64,000 nucleotides of DNA from Planctomycetota bacterium (GTDB lineage Bacteria; Planctomycetota; UBA1135; UBA2386). Under the pieces are notes generated by a model that had not been told where the DNA came from, made no database searches, and worked only from the letters and a program-made list of their open reading frames with translations. The stretch lies in contig JAHBXX010000011.1 of the NCBI GenBank assembly GCA_019636245.1, positions 53,025 to 117,024 of the forward strand, in the 5' to 3' direction. Shown in pieces: positions 17,018 to 26,801 of this stretch. Within the stretch, counting starts at the first letter, position 1. Every line of letters begins with the position of its first letter. Position numbers and translations under genes: made by a program.

Positions 17018-17812
17018 TCACTTCCGGTTGCGGAACAGGATCGCGGGGTTCTTGTCGCTGGTGTGGATGCGCTCGGCGAGGCCCAGCGACACCTTCTGGC
17101 CGTACAGGGCGTTCAGGGCCGAGGGGTTCTTGGCCTTGGAGCAGGTGAAGTAGGCAATGCCGCGGCGCTGCAGCCAGTCGAGCACCACGGGGCCTTCGCC
17201 GTCGAAGGCCGCAGGGTCGGCTTGGTGGAAGACGTCGTCGACGCACACCACCGCACCCTCGCGCACACGTGGCAGCACATGGTCGAGATACCAGTGCGCG
17301 AACTCGGCGCTGTGGTCCGAGTCCATCAGGAGGAAGTCGACCGGCTCGCCCGATGCCGCCACCTCCTTGCGCGCATCGCCCAGCACCAACTGCCAGCGGC
17401 CGTCGGCCAGTTCGGGCGGGACGTTCTTGCTCGCCGCGTCGATCAGGTCGTGCGAGACCAGCTTGCCCCGTCCGTTGTCGCGCAATGCGGACAGGATCCA
17501 ACAGGTCGACCAGCCGTGGAACGGACTGATCTCCAGCACCCGTTCCGGCTGCTCGGCGCGCAGCAGCAGGTAGAGGATCTCGCAGGTCTCGTCATCGCTC
17601 TGCGCGAGCATGCGCGGTTGCAGACCGACGGCGCCGGCGAACGGTTGCACCGCCCGTGCGGCCAGTTTGTGCAGCAGCGATCGGTTGCGCCAGGGAATGC
17701 AACGCGATCGGTAGAGCTTGCGCAGGCGCGCCTTCGTCGAGCGCAGGTCGTCGGCGAACCTGCGGTAGAGCTCCAGGATCCCCTGGATGCCGACCTCGAC
17801 GTTCGATGCCAT
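17018..17812 (-). CDS. Class I SAM-dependent methyltransferase (Methyltransf_24-like)
   Basis: A 264-residue cytosolic protein. After an 80-residue helical N-terminus comes a Rossmann-type SAM site: RVLEISPFHGWSTCWILSAL (motif I variant with E-x-S-x-x-x-G-W-ST), then GKLVSHDLID, then WQLVLGDARKEV, then PVDFLLMDSDHSAEFAHWYLDHVLP and GAVVCVDDVFH. The LMDSDHS and CVDDV segments match the Methyltransf_24 and cephalosporin-hydroxylase-like groups, which often act on sugars or surface glycans. The substrate is unknown. It is a single gene between two unrelated exported-protein genes. Confidence 0.75.
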   Translation of the reverse strand: MASNVEVGIQGILELYRRFADDLRSTKARLRKLYRSRCIPWRNRSLLHKLAARAVQPFAGAVGLQPRMLAQSDDETCEILYLLLRAEQPERVLEISPFHGWSTCWILSALRDNGRGKLVSHDLIDAASKNVPPELADGRWQLVLGDARKEVAASGEPVDFLLMDSDHSAEFAHWYLDHVLPRVREGAVVCVDDVFHQADPAAFDGEGPVVLDWLQRRGIAYFTCSKAKNPSALNALYGQKVSLGLAERIHTSDKNPAILFRNRK

Positions 17813-17987
17813 GTCGCGACGCTACCGGTCGGTCTCGCGCCTGTCACGGCCGCGGCACGCCGAGCTCGCGCCGCTCGCGGCCGATCCGACGCAAGCGAAC
17901 TCGCACGGAGGGCAGGACAGCGCGCGCGGTGAGGCCTTCGCACGAACTCGGGCCACAGGCGATCGACCTGCGGTCCCTGCCCGGCCG

Positions 17988-19766
17988 TCACGGCATCGGG
18001 CGATAGACGTGGTCGATCACCCAGTCCGCGACCGAGCGACCCTGGACGATGCCCGCCGTCTTGTCGAAGCTCCAGTGGATGCCGAGGTAGATCCGGCTCT
18101 GTCCGTTCTCCTCCTCGGCCTGTGACAGCGTGAGGTAGCTGCGCGGCGCCAGGGGGCGCGGCGTACCCTGGTTGTCGAGCGTCACGCCGTTCAACTCGTC
18201 GGACACGAACGTGAACGGGACGACATCGGTGTGGAGGAACCGGCGCAACGTCTGGAAGACCGCGCCGCCGAAGCCCGCGTGGCCGGAAGGGTAGGCAGGG
18301 AACGGGGGTGTGAAGTTGGGGTTCGCTGTGTTGCTGGCAGGGGCCCCGAGCGGCGAGAACGCCAGGTCGCCGATGGTGTCCGGGTTGCCGTCGCCCAGAC
18401 CGGTCGGACCGGTCGCAGGATCCGCCTCGCGGATGCCGGACGTCGGTCGCCAGAACTGATGGAAGTACTTCGAGTCCCACACCGCGAGGCCGGTGTCCGC
18501 CATCGCGATGTTCACGAGGGCCAGGAGCCTGGCCAGGCCGATGACGCTCGTGCCCTGCTGCAGCGCGATCTGCAGCACGATCTGGTTGTACAGGCGTGGT
18601 GGGGTGCCCAACGACGGCGTGCCGTCGTAGCTCCAGAAGATCCCGGCTCGCGTCTGGTCCGCAGTCCGTACGGTCGGCGTCGTGATGCCGTCGCCACCGA
18701 GTGCCTTCACCTCGCCGAACGCGGCGGTGAAGGCGGGACTCGTCATGGCGGGCGGGGCGGGCACGCGGAACTGCGCCGCGGACGTCATGGCGAATGGGGC
18801 GACCTGCGGCCAGCCGGCGCCGAGGGCGAGCGGATGCGCGACGATTGGATCCTGCCGCCAGTGGCCGGGCAGGTTGCTGCACACGAACTCGGTGTTGACC
18901 AGCGGTTCGGCGTGGTTCGAGCCGTCAGCCGCTCGCTGGCCGAGGATGGCCGCAGCGGCAGCGTGGCCGAGCATGATGCCGGCGGACTTCGCGGCGGTGT
19001 TCGGGATCGAGGCGAGATCGGTCGCGAGCTCGGCATCGAAGATCCAGGCCTGCGACGGGTAGAGCGCCGCCAAGGCGTCGTGGCCCGCCTGGGCGATGGC
19101 GGCCGGGCGCGAGGTCGGCGCGGTGACCGGAGCGAGACCAACGTAGCTCTGGTAGCCGCCTTCGATTGCGATCAGCGCCTCGAACATGGCGATGTGCACG
19201 ATCGCCAAGGCGCGCGCCGTGCGGCAGGGTCCGATCTGCTGCCCGGACAGATGCAGCGGCCCCTGGGTGGAGGGCGTGTGGTCGAGGGCGTTGGCGCCCA
19301 GCGCCGTCCGGTGCCAATGCAGCAGCGCCGCACGTGCGCCGAACGGTGCGGCGACGAGCGCCGCGGTGTTGGAAACGCAGAAGGACAGGAGGGGCAGCCC
19401 GGACGCAGGCGCCACCGTGACCGTCTGGAGAGTCAACGAGGGCAGCAGCGCAGTGCCGGGGAAGTTCGGGATCGCGACCGAGTACGAGAGGTGGCCGCTG
19501 CCGTTCGTCTGGCCGATCGGCTGGATGGCAAACGGCCACGACAACCCGACCGTGAAGCTGCCGAACGGACCCAGGTGGATCGCCGTCGTACCCGGCACGG
19601 GGCCGAACAACAGGAAGGTGGCGGCACTTGGGGTGGCGCCCGTCAGGTCGAGGGTGATGGTCTGGCCGGGCCCAAGGGTGCCGGCCACGGCCAAGGTCGA
19701 GCTCTGGGCGAACGACGGCGCGAGCAGGGACAACCCGACCGCGATCGCTGCGAATGGGGAATGCAT
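17988..19766 (-). CDS. Exported vanadium-dependent haloperoxidase / PAP2-family enzyme
   Basis: A 592-residue protein starting at ATG 19766 with signal peptide PFAAIAVGLSLLAPSFAQ. Residues 25-135 form a beta-rich accessory domain of the planctomycetal type (GPGQTITLDLTGA, FLLFGP). The rest is a helical chloroperoxidase-type domain with all active-site motifs. FHQFWRPTSGIR, with vanadate/phosphate-binding R, lies at about 434-443. YPSGHAGFG lies at about 490-498. SRIYLGIHWSFD, with the covalent-binding His, lies at about 556-567. It could be a haloperoxidase using peroxide and halide, or an acid phosphatase; sequence alone does not separate them. It is exported and divergent from a ThrE-type exporter. 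Confidence 0.83.
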   Translation of the reverse strand: MHSPFAAIAVGLSLLAPSFAQSSTLAVAGTLGPGQTITLDLTGATPSAATFLLFGPVPGTTAIHLGPFGSFTVGLSWPFAIQPIGQTNGSGHLSYSVAIPNFPGTALLPSLTLQTVTVAPASGLPLLSFCVSNTAALVAAPFGARAALLHWHRTALGANALDHTPSTQGPLHLSGQQIGPCRTARALAIVHIAMFEALIAIEGGYQSYVGLAPVTAPTSRPAAIAQAGHDALAALYPSQAWIFDAELATDLASIPNTAAKSAGIMLGHAAAAAILGQRAADGSNHAEPLVNTEFVCSNLPGHWRQDPIVAHPLALGAGWPQVAPFAMTSAAQFRVPAPPAMTSPAFTAAFGEVKALGGDGITTPTVRTADQTRAGIFWSYDGTPSLGTPPRLYNQIVLQIALQQGTSVIGLARLLALVNIAMADTGLAVWDSKYFHQFWRPTSGIREADPATGPTGLGDGNPDTIGDLAFSPLGAPASNTANPNFTPPFPAYPSGHAGFGGAVFQTLRRFLHTDVVPFTFVSDELNGVTLDNQGTPRPLAPRSYLTLSQAEEENGQSRIYLGIHWSFDKTAGIVQGRSVADWVIDHVYRPMP

Positions 19767-20000
19767 GGAAGGACTCGTGATGGGTCGGGGCCAGGAGTCC
19801 CTACGCAGGATCGAGGCGGGGCAGGCCGCGCCAAAAAAAGGGCCCGGGAGCCGCAGCACTACGGCCCACAGGAATGGTGCGTACGCCGCCAGGGCAGCGT
19901 GCCGACCTGGCGCGCGGACCTGCGGCCACGCGGCAGGGCTCGGTCGGCGCCGGCGCGAGCGCTGCCCGATCCGGCGGCCGCGCCAGCTACGCTGCCGGGC

Positions 20001-21260
20001 GTGACCGCCCAGCAGTTCGTGCTCGAGCTCGGCCGCGCCATGCACGCGCTCGGCAGCCCGGCCTACCGCGTCGAGGACACGATGGACGCCTGCTGCCGCG
20101 CGCTCGGGCTCGAGGGCAGCTTCTTCGCCACGCCGACGGCGATCTTCAGCGCGATCGGGCCTGCGGGCAGCTCGCCGAACGCAGTGCTGACACGCGTGCC
20201 GCCCGACGACCACGACCTCGGCCGCCTCGCGGACCTCTACGCGATCCGCGACCGCGTCGTGCGCGGCGAGTCGTCGCCGGCGCAGGGTCTCGACGCCGTG
20301 CGGCGCGTGCTGGACTCCGGCGTCGGTGTCCCGCGGTGGTCGGACCTGATGGCCCATGCCGCCGCCGGCGGTGGCGCCGCGGTGCTGTTCGGCGGCGGCT
20401 GGCGCGAGGCGGCGGTCGCCGCGTTCGCCGGGGCCGCGGTCGCCGGCATCGCCATCGCCGCGAGCCGGCGGCCGCGCCTGGGCGACGTGCAGGCATCGCT
20501 CGCCTGCGCCGTGGTGGCCTTCCTGGTCAGTGGTGCGGCGGCGCTGTGGCCGCCGGTGCACGCGCCGATCGCGACCGTGGCCGCGATCGTCGTGCTGCTG
20601 CCGGGGCTGTCGTTCACGACCGCGCTGGCCGAACTGGCGATGCGGCACCTGGCCGCCGGCAGCGCGCGACTGCTCGGCACCCTGGCCGTGCTGCTGACGA
20701 TGGCGATCGGCATCGGCATCGGCGATCGCTGCGCAGCCCTGGTGTTCGGGGTCGCGCCGGTGGCCGCGCCGGAGCGGCTCGGCCTCGGCTGGCTGCTGCT
20801 CGGCATCGCCGCCAGCTGGGTGGGATTCGTCGTGCTGCTGCGCGCGACGCGTCGCCAGGCCCCGTGGGTGCTGCTGGCGATGGCGACCGGCTTCGGCGGC
20901 GCGCGCGCCGGCAGCGGCCTGTTCGGCGGCGAACTCGGCGCCAGCATCGGTGCGTTCGCGGTCACGGCGCTGGCCAACCTGCACGCCCGCTGGCGGCGGC
21001 AGCCGGCGGCGGTCGTGCGCACGCCGGGCCTCCTGCTGCTGGTGCCGGGCAGCCTCGGCCTCAGCGGGCTGACCACGGCGCTGACCGGCGACTTCGCGTC
21101 GAGCGCGCCGTTCGCGTTCCGCATGCTGCTGGTCGGTGGCGCGATCGTCGCCGGCCTGCTGTTCGCGGGCGTGCTGGTGCCGCCGCCGCTCGACGTCGAG
21201 CCGGAAGCGAAGCGGCGGCCGCTGGTGCGGGGATTGCTGAGGCCGCCGCCTTCACCATGA
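20001..21260 (+). CDS. Threonine/serine exporter (ThrE) family membrane protein
   Basis: A 419-residue inner-membrane protein joining the two ThrE halves. The N-terminal ThrE domain has VLELGRAMHALGSPAYRVE, FFATPTAIFSAIG and about five membrane segments (for example VQASLACAVVAFLVSGAAAL and IATVAAIVVLLPGLSFTTAL). The C-terminal ThrE_2-like domain has four more, from LGLGWLLLGIAASWVGFVV to the SLGLSGLTTALTG region. The family exports small amino acids or other hydrophilic metabolites. The start is GTG 20001, chosen because the ThrE homology begins there. The next gene starts four bases before its stop (ATGA-type overlap at 21257), suggesting co-transcription. Confidence 0.87.
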   Translation: MTAQQFVLELGRAMHALGSPAYRVEDTMDACCRALGLEGSFFATPTAIFSAIGPAGSSPNAVLTRVPPDDHDLGRLADLYAIRDRVVRGESSPAQGLDAVRRVLDSGVGVPRWSDLMAHAAAGGGAAVLFGGGWREAAVAAFAGAAVAGIAIAASRRPRLGDVQASLACAVVAFLVSGAAALWPPVHAPIATVAAIVVLLPGLSFTTALAELAMRHLAAGSARLLGTLAVLLTMAIGIGIGDRCAALVFGVAPVAAPERLGLGWLLLGIAASWVGFVVLLRATRRQAPWVLLAMATGFGGARAGSGLFGGELGASIGAFAVTALANLHARWRRQPAAVVRTPGLLLLVPGSLGLSGLTTALTGDFASSAPFAFRMLLVGGAIVAGLLFAGVLVPPPLDVEPEAKRRPLVRGLLRPPPSP

Positions 21261-23197
21261 ACCTGTCGTCCCTGCGCTACACCACCCCCTTCCTCGCCGG
21301 TCTCGTGGCGCTGGCGGCTGGGGCCGCCGCCAAGGCCCAGGTCACGATCGCCGACCTGCTCCATCCGGGCGCGGTCGCCGGCGAGCGTGGCCCCTACCTC
21401 GTCCGGCTGGTCGACGACCTCAGCGGCGAGCCGATCGCCGGCGCCGAGGTGTTCCTGGTCGCCGAGCACAAGACGCCGATGTGCGGCGAGTTCTGGTTCG
21501 AGCACCGCGGCACGAGCGACGCCGAGGGCTTCGTGCGCATCGATGGGCAGCATCCGGTACGTCGCTGGCACTGGCAGGTGGCGAAGCACCCGACGCGCGG
21601 CGTCGCCGTGCGCAGCGCGATGGAGCCGATCTGGCGGCTCGGGCGCGGGTTCGACGTGCCCCTGGTGATCCAGGACTGGACCGGCCGGCCGGCACCCGGG
21701 GCGCGCATCGGTTTCTGTGGCGGCTGCGGTCACTCGCCCGACGTCGCCTCGGCGGTGGCCGACGCCGACGGCGTCGCCGTACTGCGCGGCATCGATCCGC
21801 AGCAGGGCATCGCCGACCTCTACGTGCAGCACCCGGGTCTGCACATCTTCTACGAATCCGTCGACTGGCGGCCGGGGGAGCCACCGCGGGTCGTGCGGTG
21901 CGGCATGGCCCCGACCGTGACCGGGCGCGTGCTCGACGCCGGAGGCATGCCGGTCGAAGGCGCCTACGTGTGCGCGGGCAGCATCCATCGTGGACCTTGG
22001 GCGCGCACCGCTGCCGACGGGACCTTCGCCGTGCTCGGCTGCGAGCCCCGCGATTCGCCGCACCAGGTGGTGCTGCCCGACGGCCGCGAGGTCTCCTTCT
22101 CTGTCGACGGCGAGGATCCCTACCCGGTGACGCTGCGGCTGCCCGACCTGTCCGACCCCGAGGCCCGCCACGGCACGGTGGAAGTGGCCGACCAGGCGGC
22201 GCCGGCGCGGCCGGTCCTGCGGCGCCTGCGCGTCGTCGTCGAGGAGGCGCCCGCCGGCTTCGTGTGGCTCGCCGTGACCTGCCGCGGCCAGGACGACGCA
22301 ACCGAGTCCGTGGACGGGCACGTCGACGTGCCGCGCGGGGCGCCGTTCGTGCTGCGCGTGACCGTCGACGACAGCCGTTCCCGCCAGTTCTGGTTCGCCG
22401 ACGGCGCGCAGGTGCCGGATCCGTTGGTCGTGCGCTGGCTGCCGGCGGGTCGAGTCACCGGGCGCGCGGTCGACGCGGCCGGGGCTCGGCTCGAGGCGCG
22501 CGTGCGGTGGCGCGAAGGGTGGTCCGACGCCATGCAGGGAGGCGGCTGGCACGCCAGCGAAGGCGCGGGCTTCGCACTCGCCGTCAAAGACGACCGCGAC
22601 GAAGTGCGCCGCTGGCGCCTGCTGGAACTGGAGCCGCGCGACCGCAGCGCGCCGTCCCGCCTGCTGTGGGTGCTGGCGCCGGCGTGCGGCGAGCACGTCG
22701 ATCTCGGCGACCTCGTGGTCGGCGGCCCGCCGCAGTTGGCGGTGCGCGACGTCGACGGCGCCCCGCTGGCGACGGCGATCGTCGCGTTCGCGCGCCCAGG
22801 ATGGCAGGAGCCCGGGCAGCACGAGGTGTGGCCGCTCGATGCCACGGGCGGCTGGCGTGGTCCGGACCTGCGCGAAGGTGATGCCATCGCCGTGCGGCGC
22901 GCCGAGGACGCCGTGCCGTTCCGCACCGTGCTGCAGGGCGAAGGGCCGTGGACGATCGTGCCGCCCGACGGCGAACTCGAACTCGCCGTCGTCGACGCCG
23001 AGGGCAACCCCCTCGCGGCCACGGTCGTGGTCGGCGACCACGAGGCTTTCGACCAGGTGGGCCGGATCCGGCTGCGTGGACTGCGGCCAGGGCCGACCCG
23101 GCTCCACATCGGCGCGCCCGGCCACCGGTCGGCAACCGTCGATGCCGAGGTCGGCACCGCGCCGGGGCCGATCCGCGTCGAGCTGCCGCGCCGCTAG
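21257..23197 (+). CDS. Exported multi-domain protein with carboxypeptidase-regulatory-like repeats
   Basis: A 646-residue protein with signal peptide ending AAAKAQ. Several beta-sandwich repeats of the carboxypeptidase-regulatory / CarboxypepD_reg type are visible: SGEPIAGAEVFLV, WTGRPAPGARIGF, VTGRVLDAGGMPVEGAYV followed by TAADGTFAVLGCEP, VTGRAVDAAGARLEARV, and VVDAEGNPLAATVVV. There is no catalytic domain. Such proteins are abundant in planctomycetes and are probably extracellular or envelope-anchored; their function is unknown. ATG 21257 overlaps the ThrE stop. A similarly built protein is encoded at 27103-29784 and a decayed fragment at 33331, so the family is locally expanded. Confidence 0.7.
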   Translation: MNLSSLRYTTPFLAGLVALAAGAAAKAQVTIADLLHPGAVAGERGPYLVRLVDDLSGEPIAGAEVFLVAEHKTPMCGEFWFEHRGTSDAEGFVRIDGQHPVRRWHWQVAKHPTRGVAVRSAMEPIWRLGRGFDVPLVIQDWTGRPAPGARIGFCGGCGHSPDVASAVADADGVAVLRGIDPQQGIADLYVQHPGLHIFYESVDWRPGEPPRVVRCGMAPTVTGRVLDAGGMPVEGAYVCAGSIHRGPWARTAADGTFAVLGCEPRDSPHQVVLPDGREVSFSVDGEDPYPVTLRLPDLSDPEARHGTVEVADQAAPARPVLRRLRVVVEEAPAGFVWLAVTCRGQDDATESVDGHVDVPRGAPFVLRVTVDDSRSRQFWFADGAQVPDPLVVRWLPAGRVTGRAVDAAGARLEARVRWREGWSDAMQGGGWHASEGAGFALAVKDDRDEVRRWRLLELEPRDRSAPSRLLWVLAPACGEHVDLGDLVVGGPPQLAVRDVDGAPLATAIVAFARPGWQEPGQHEVWPLDATGGWRGPDLREGDAIAVRRAEDAVPFRTVLQGEGPWTIVPPDGELELAVVDAEGNPLAATVVVGDHEAFDQVGRIRLRGLRPGPTRLHIGAPGHRSATVDAEVGTAPGPIRVELPRR

Positions 23198-23258
23198 CGC
23201 CGAAAACGCCGCCGTGGGCGCGCCTCGCGGGCTATGCTGCCCCGCCGCCTCCGGCCTG

Positions 23259-26200
23259 ATGACCCCCCGTTTCGACCCGCGCGCTCGCCTCGAGCAGTTC
23301 CCCATCCTGCGCGTGCTGCGCGAACGCGTGCTCGTGTTCGACGGCGGCATGGGCACGCAGATCCAGGCTGCGAACCTGGAACTCGCCGACTTCGGCGGCA
23401 AGGAGGGCTGCAACGAGCTGCTGGTCGAGACGCGCCCCGACGTGATCGAGGCGATCCACGATCGCTACTTCGCGGCTGGCGCCGACGTCGTCGAGACCAA
23501 CTCGTTCGGCGGCCTGCCGTACGTGCTCGACGAGTTCGAGCTCGGCCACCGCGCGTTCGACCTGAACCGCATGGCCGCGGCGGTGGCGCGCCGTGCCGCG
23601 GCCCGGGCCAGCACGCCGCAACGACCGCGCTTCGTCGCCGGGTCGGTCGGCCCGGGCACCAAGCTGGTCACGCTCGGGCACGTCACCACGCAGCAGATGT
23701 ACGAGGGCTACAAGGTCTACTGCGCCGGTCTGCTGGCCGGCGGCGTCGACTGCCTCAACATCGAGACCTGCCAGGACATCCTGCAGGTCAAGCTGGCGAT
23801 CCTCGCCGCGCGCGACGCGATGGCCGAGCAGGGCCGAGAGGTGCCGATCTTCTGCACGGTGACGATCGAGACCACCGGCACGATGCTGGTCGGCAGCGAC
23901 ATCGCCGCCGCGATCACGACGCTCGAGGCGCTGCCGGTCGACGTCATCGGCCTCAACTGCGCGACTGGACCGGACCTGATGCAGGAGTCCGTGCGCCACC
24001 TCGGGCAGACGACCACACGCACCATCATGGTGATGCCGAACGCCGGCCTGCCGCGCAACGTCGGCGGCCAGGCCGTCTACGACCTGACGCCGGCCGAGCT
24101 GGCGCGCTTCCAGGCCCGCTTCGTGCAGGAGTTCGGCGTCGGCGTGGTCGGTGGCTGCTGCGGCACGACGCCGGCGCACGTCGAGGCGATGGCGGCGGCC
24201 ATGCAGGGGCTGGTGCCGACCGAGCGGCCGGCCGACTACCAGCCGCAGCTCGCATCGCTGTTCCACTCCGTGCCGCTCGACCAGGACTCGGGCCCGCTGA
24301 TCGTCGGCGAGCGCACGAACGCGAACGGCAGCCGCAAGTTCAAGGAGCTGATGCTCGCCGGCGACGTCGAGGGCATGCTGCAGATGGCGAAGGAGCAGGT
24401 GCACGAGGGTTCGCACGTGCTCGACGTCTGCACCGCCTACGTCGGCCGCGACGAGGCCGGCGACATGCTGCAGCTGCTGCGGCCGCTGGTGCAGCAGGTC
24501 ACCGCGCCGGTGATGGTCGACAGCACCCAGATCGACGTGGTCGAGAAGGCGCTGCAGGCGATCCCCGGCCGCGCGATCGTCAACTCGATCAACCTCGAGG
24601 ACGGCGAGGAGAAGGCCGACGCGCTGTGCCGGCTGGCGCGCCGCTTCGGCGCGATGTTCGTCGCGCTGACGATCGACGAGGAGGGCATGGCGAAGACCGC
24701 CGAGCGCAAGCTCGCGGTCGCGCGGCGGCTCCACGACATCGTCGTGAACCGCCACGGGCTGCGGCCGGGCGACCTGATCTTCGATCCGCTGACGTTCACG
24801 ATCGGCTCCGGCGACGAGGCCTCGCGCGACGCCGGCGTGCAGACGCTGGAGGGCATCCGCCTGATCAAGCAGCACCTGCCCGGCGTGCGTACGATCCTCG
24901 GCCTGTCGAACATCAGCTTCGGCCTCGACCCCTACCCGCGGCAGATCCTCAACTCGGTCTACCTCGCCGAGGCCCGCCGCTACGGCCTCGACGCGGCGAT
25001 CGTGCACGCGAGCAAGATCATCCCGACCCACAAGCTGGACGACGGCGACCGCCAGGTCACGCTCGACCTGATCCACGACCGGCGCCGCGACGGCTACGAC
25101 CCGCTGTTCGCGTTCATCGAGCGCTTCGCCGGCAAGAAGCGCGTCGACATGGGCGCCGCCGCCGACGAGAACGCGCTGCCGGTCGAGGAGCGGCTGAAGA
25201 AGCGCATCGTCGACGGCAACAAGAACGGCATCGGCAAGCACCTCGACGAGGCGATGCAGCGCTACAGGCCGCTCGAGATCGTCAACGACATCCTGCTCGA
25301 CGGCATGAAGGTGGTCGGCGAACTGTTCGGCAGCGGCGAGATGCAGCTGCCGTTCGTGCTGCAGAGCGCCGAGTGCATGAAGGCCGCGGTCGCCTACCTG
25401 CAGCCGCACATGGAGAAGGTCGAAGGCGAGGCCAAGGGCACGATGGTGCTCGCCACCGTGCGCGGCGACGTGCACGACATCGGCAAGAACCTGGTCGACA
25501 TCGTCGTCAGCAACAACGGTTACCGGGTCGTCAACCTCGGCATCAAGGTGCCGGTCGAGCAGATCCTCGAGGCGGCGCGGGAGCACAAGGCCGACGCCAT
25601 CGGCCTGAGCGGCCTGCTGGTCAAGTCGACCGTGGTGATGAAGGAGAACCTCGAGCTGATGAGCCTGCGGCAGATCCAGACGCCGGTGATCTGCGGCGGC
25701 GCGGCGTTGAACCGCCACTACGTCGAGAACGACCTGCGCGCCGCCTACACCACGGGTCCCGTCTACTACGGCGCCGATGCGTTCTCCGGCCTGCACATCA
25801 TGGACGAGCTGACGGGCCGCGCGAAGGCGAAGGTCCTGACGCAGACGCCGACGCCGCAGAAGCGGGTCACGAGCCACCGGCGGATGACGCGCGCCGAGAA
25901 GGAGAAGCTGCTCGAGCACGCGTTCGCCGAGTACGCCGACAGCGGCGTCGCGCCCGCGACGACGATCCCGGCGCCGCCGTTCTGGGGTCCGGCGGTGGTC
26001 GGGCCCGAGGAGCTCGACCTCGGCACGGTGCTGCAGTACGTGAACCGGAAGGCCTTGTTCCGGCTGCAGTGGCAGTACCGCCAGGGCAAGCGCAGCGAGG
26101 CCGAGTACCTGAAGTTCGTCGCCGACTTCGTCGAGCCGCGCTTCCGGGAGTGGTCGAAGCGGGCCCGCGACGAGCGCCTGCTGGAGCCGCGCGTCGTCTA

Positions 26201-26786
26201 CGGCTGGTGGCCCTGCCACAGCGAGCGCAACTCGCTGGTGGTGCTGGACCCGCAGGACCACGCCCGCGAACTGTGCCGGTTCGACTTCCCGCGCCAGCCC
26301 GGCGGGCGGCGGCTGTGCCTCGCCGACTTCTTCGCCCGCAAGGACAGCGGCCGGGTCGACGTCGTCGGCTTCTCGCTGGTGACGATGGGCGCGGTGGCGA
26401 CGCAGGTCAGCGAGCGCCTGTTCCGGGAGAACCGCTACGACGACTACCTGCACTTCCACGGTCTGTCGGTGGAGGGCGCCGAGGCGCTGGCGGAGTACTG
26501 GCACAAGCGCATGCGGCAGCAGCTCGGGATCGCCCACCACGACGCGGATGCGATCGACGACCTGTTCAAGCAGAAGTACCAGGGCAGCCGCTACTCGTTC
26601 GGCTACCCGGCGTGCCCGAACCTCGAGGACCAGGCGAAGCTGCTGCCGTTGCTGGAGGCGATGCGGATCGGCGTCGCGCTCAGCGAGGAGTTCCAGCTGG
26701 TGCCCGAGCAGAGCACCTCGGCCGTGATCTGCCACCACCCGGCGGCGAAGTACTTCAACGTCTCGGTGACGACGCCGGACGCCTGA
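23259..26786 (+). CDS. metH: Cobalamin-dependent methionine synthase MetH
   Basis: A 1175-residue cytosolic enzyme transferring a methyl group from methyltetrahydrofolate to homocysteine through methylcobalamin. All four modules are visible. The homocysteine barrel (about 20-320) has FDGGMGTQIQ and the zinc-binding GGCCGTTP at 298. The folate barrel (about 345-620) has IVGERTNANGSRKFKEL. The cobalamin module (about 635-860) has DVHDIGKN at 737-744, where His739 is the lower cobalt ligand, plus GLSGLLVKS. The reactivation domain with SAM site lies at about 880-1170, ending in an SFGYPACPNLEDQ region. Start ATG 23259 gives a typical N-terminus. No SAM or cobalamin riboswitch was recognised in the 61-bp gap upstream. 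Confidence 0.97.
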   Translation: MTPRFDPRARLEQFPILRVLRERVLVFDGGMGTQIQAANLELADFGGKEGCNELLVETRPDVIEAIHDRYFAAGADVVETNSFGGLPYVLDEFELGHRAFDLNRMAAAVARRAAARASTPQRPRFVAGSVGPGTKLVTLGHVTTQQMYEGYKVYCAGLLAGGVDCLNIETCQDILQVKLAILAARDAMAEQGREVPIFCTVTIETTGTMLVGSDIAAAITTLEALPVDVIGLNCATGPDLMQESVRHLGQTTTRTIMVMPNAGLPRNVGGQAVYDLTPAELARFQARFVQEFGVGVVGGCCGTTPAHVEAMAAAMQGLVPTERPADYQPQLASLFHSVPLDQDSGPLIVGERTNANGSRKFKELMLAGDVEGMLQMAKEQVHEGSHVLDVCTAYVGRDEAGDMLQLLRPLVQQVTAPVMVDSTQIDVVEKALQAIPGRAIVNSINLEDGEEKADALCRLARRFGAMFVALTIDEEGMAKTAERKLAVARRLHDIVVNRHGLRPGDLIFDPLTFTIGSGDEASRDAGVQTLEGIRLIKQHLPGVRTILGLSNISFGLDPYPRQILNSVYLAEARRYGLDAAIVHASKIIPTHKLDDGDRQVTLDLIHDRRRDGYDPLFAFIERFAGKKRVDMGAAADENALPVEERLKKRIVDGNKNGIGKHLDEAMQRYRPLEIVNDILLDGMKVVGELFGSGEMQLPFVLQSAECMKAAVAYLQPHMEKVEGEAKGTMVLATVRGDVHDIGKNLVDIVVSNNGYRVVNLGIKVPVEQILEAAREHKADAIGLSGLLVKSTVVMKENLELMSLRQIQTPVICGGAALNRHYVENDLRAAYTTGPVYYGADAFSGLHIMDELTGRAKAKVLTQTPTPQKRVTSHRRMTRAEKEKLLEHAFAEYADSGVAPATTIPAPPFWGPAVVGPEELDLGTVLQYVNRKALFRLQWQYRQGKRSEAEYLKFVADFVEPRFREWSKRARDERLLEPRVVYGWWPCHSERNSLVVLDPQDHARELCRFDFPRQPGGRRLCLADFFARKDSGRVDVVGFSLVTMGAVATQVSERLFRENRYDDYLHFHGLSVEGAEALAEYWHKRMRQQLGIAHHDADAIDDLFKQKYQGSRYSFGYPACPNLEDQAKLLPLLEAMRIGVALSEEFQLVPEQSTSAVICHHPAAKYFNVSVTTPDA

Positions 26787-26801
26787 CGCGCGGCCTCAGG
26801 C
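26781..26801. terminator. Inverted repeat spanning the convergent metH and ferredoxin stops
   Basis: GCCTGA, nine bases, TCAGGC. Both stop codons lie in the arms, the same arrangement as at fliN/tonB. The 6-bp stem is short and lacks a T-run, so terminator function is uncertain. Confidence 0.3.

Noticed and set aside
19833..19839. Seven-A run in the haloperoxidase/ThrE divergent region as a terminator
   Set aside because: Neighbouring GGGCCCGGG can pair only without a loop, and the position is upstream of both genes, where no terminator is expected.
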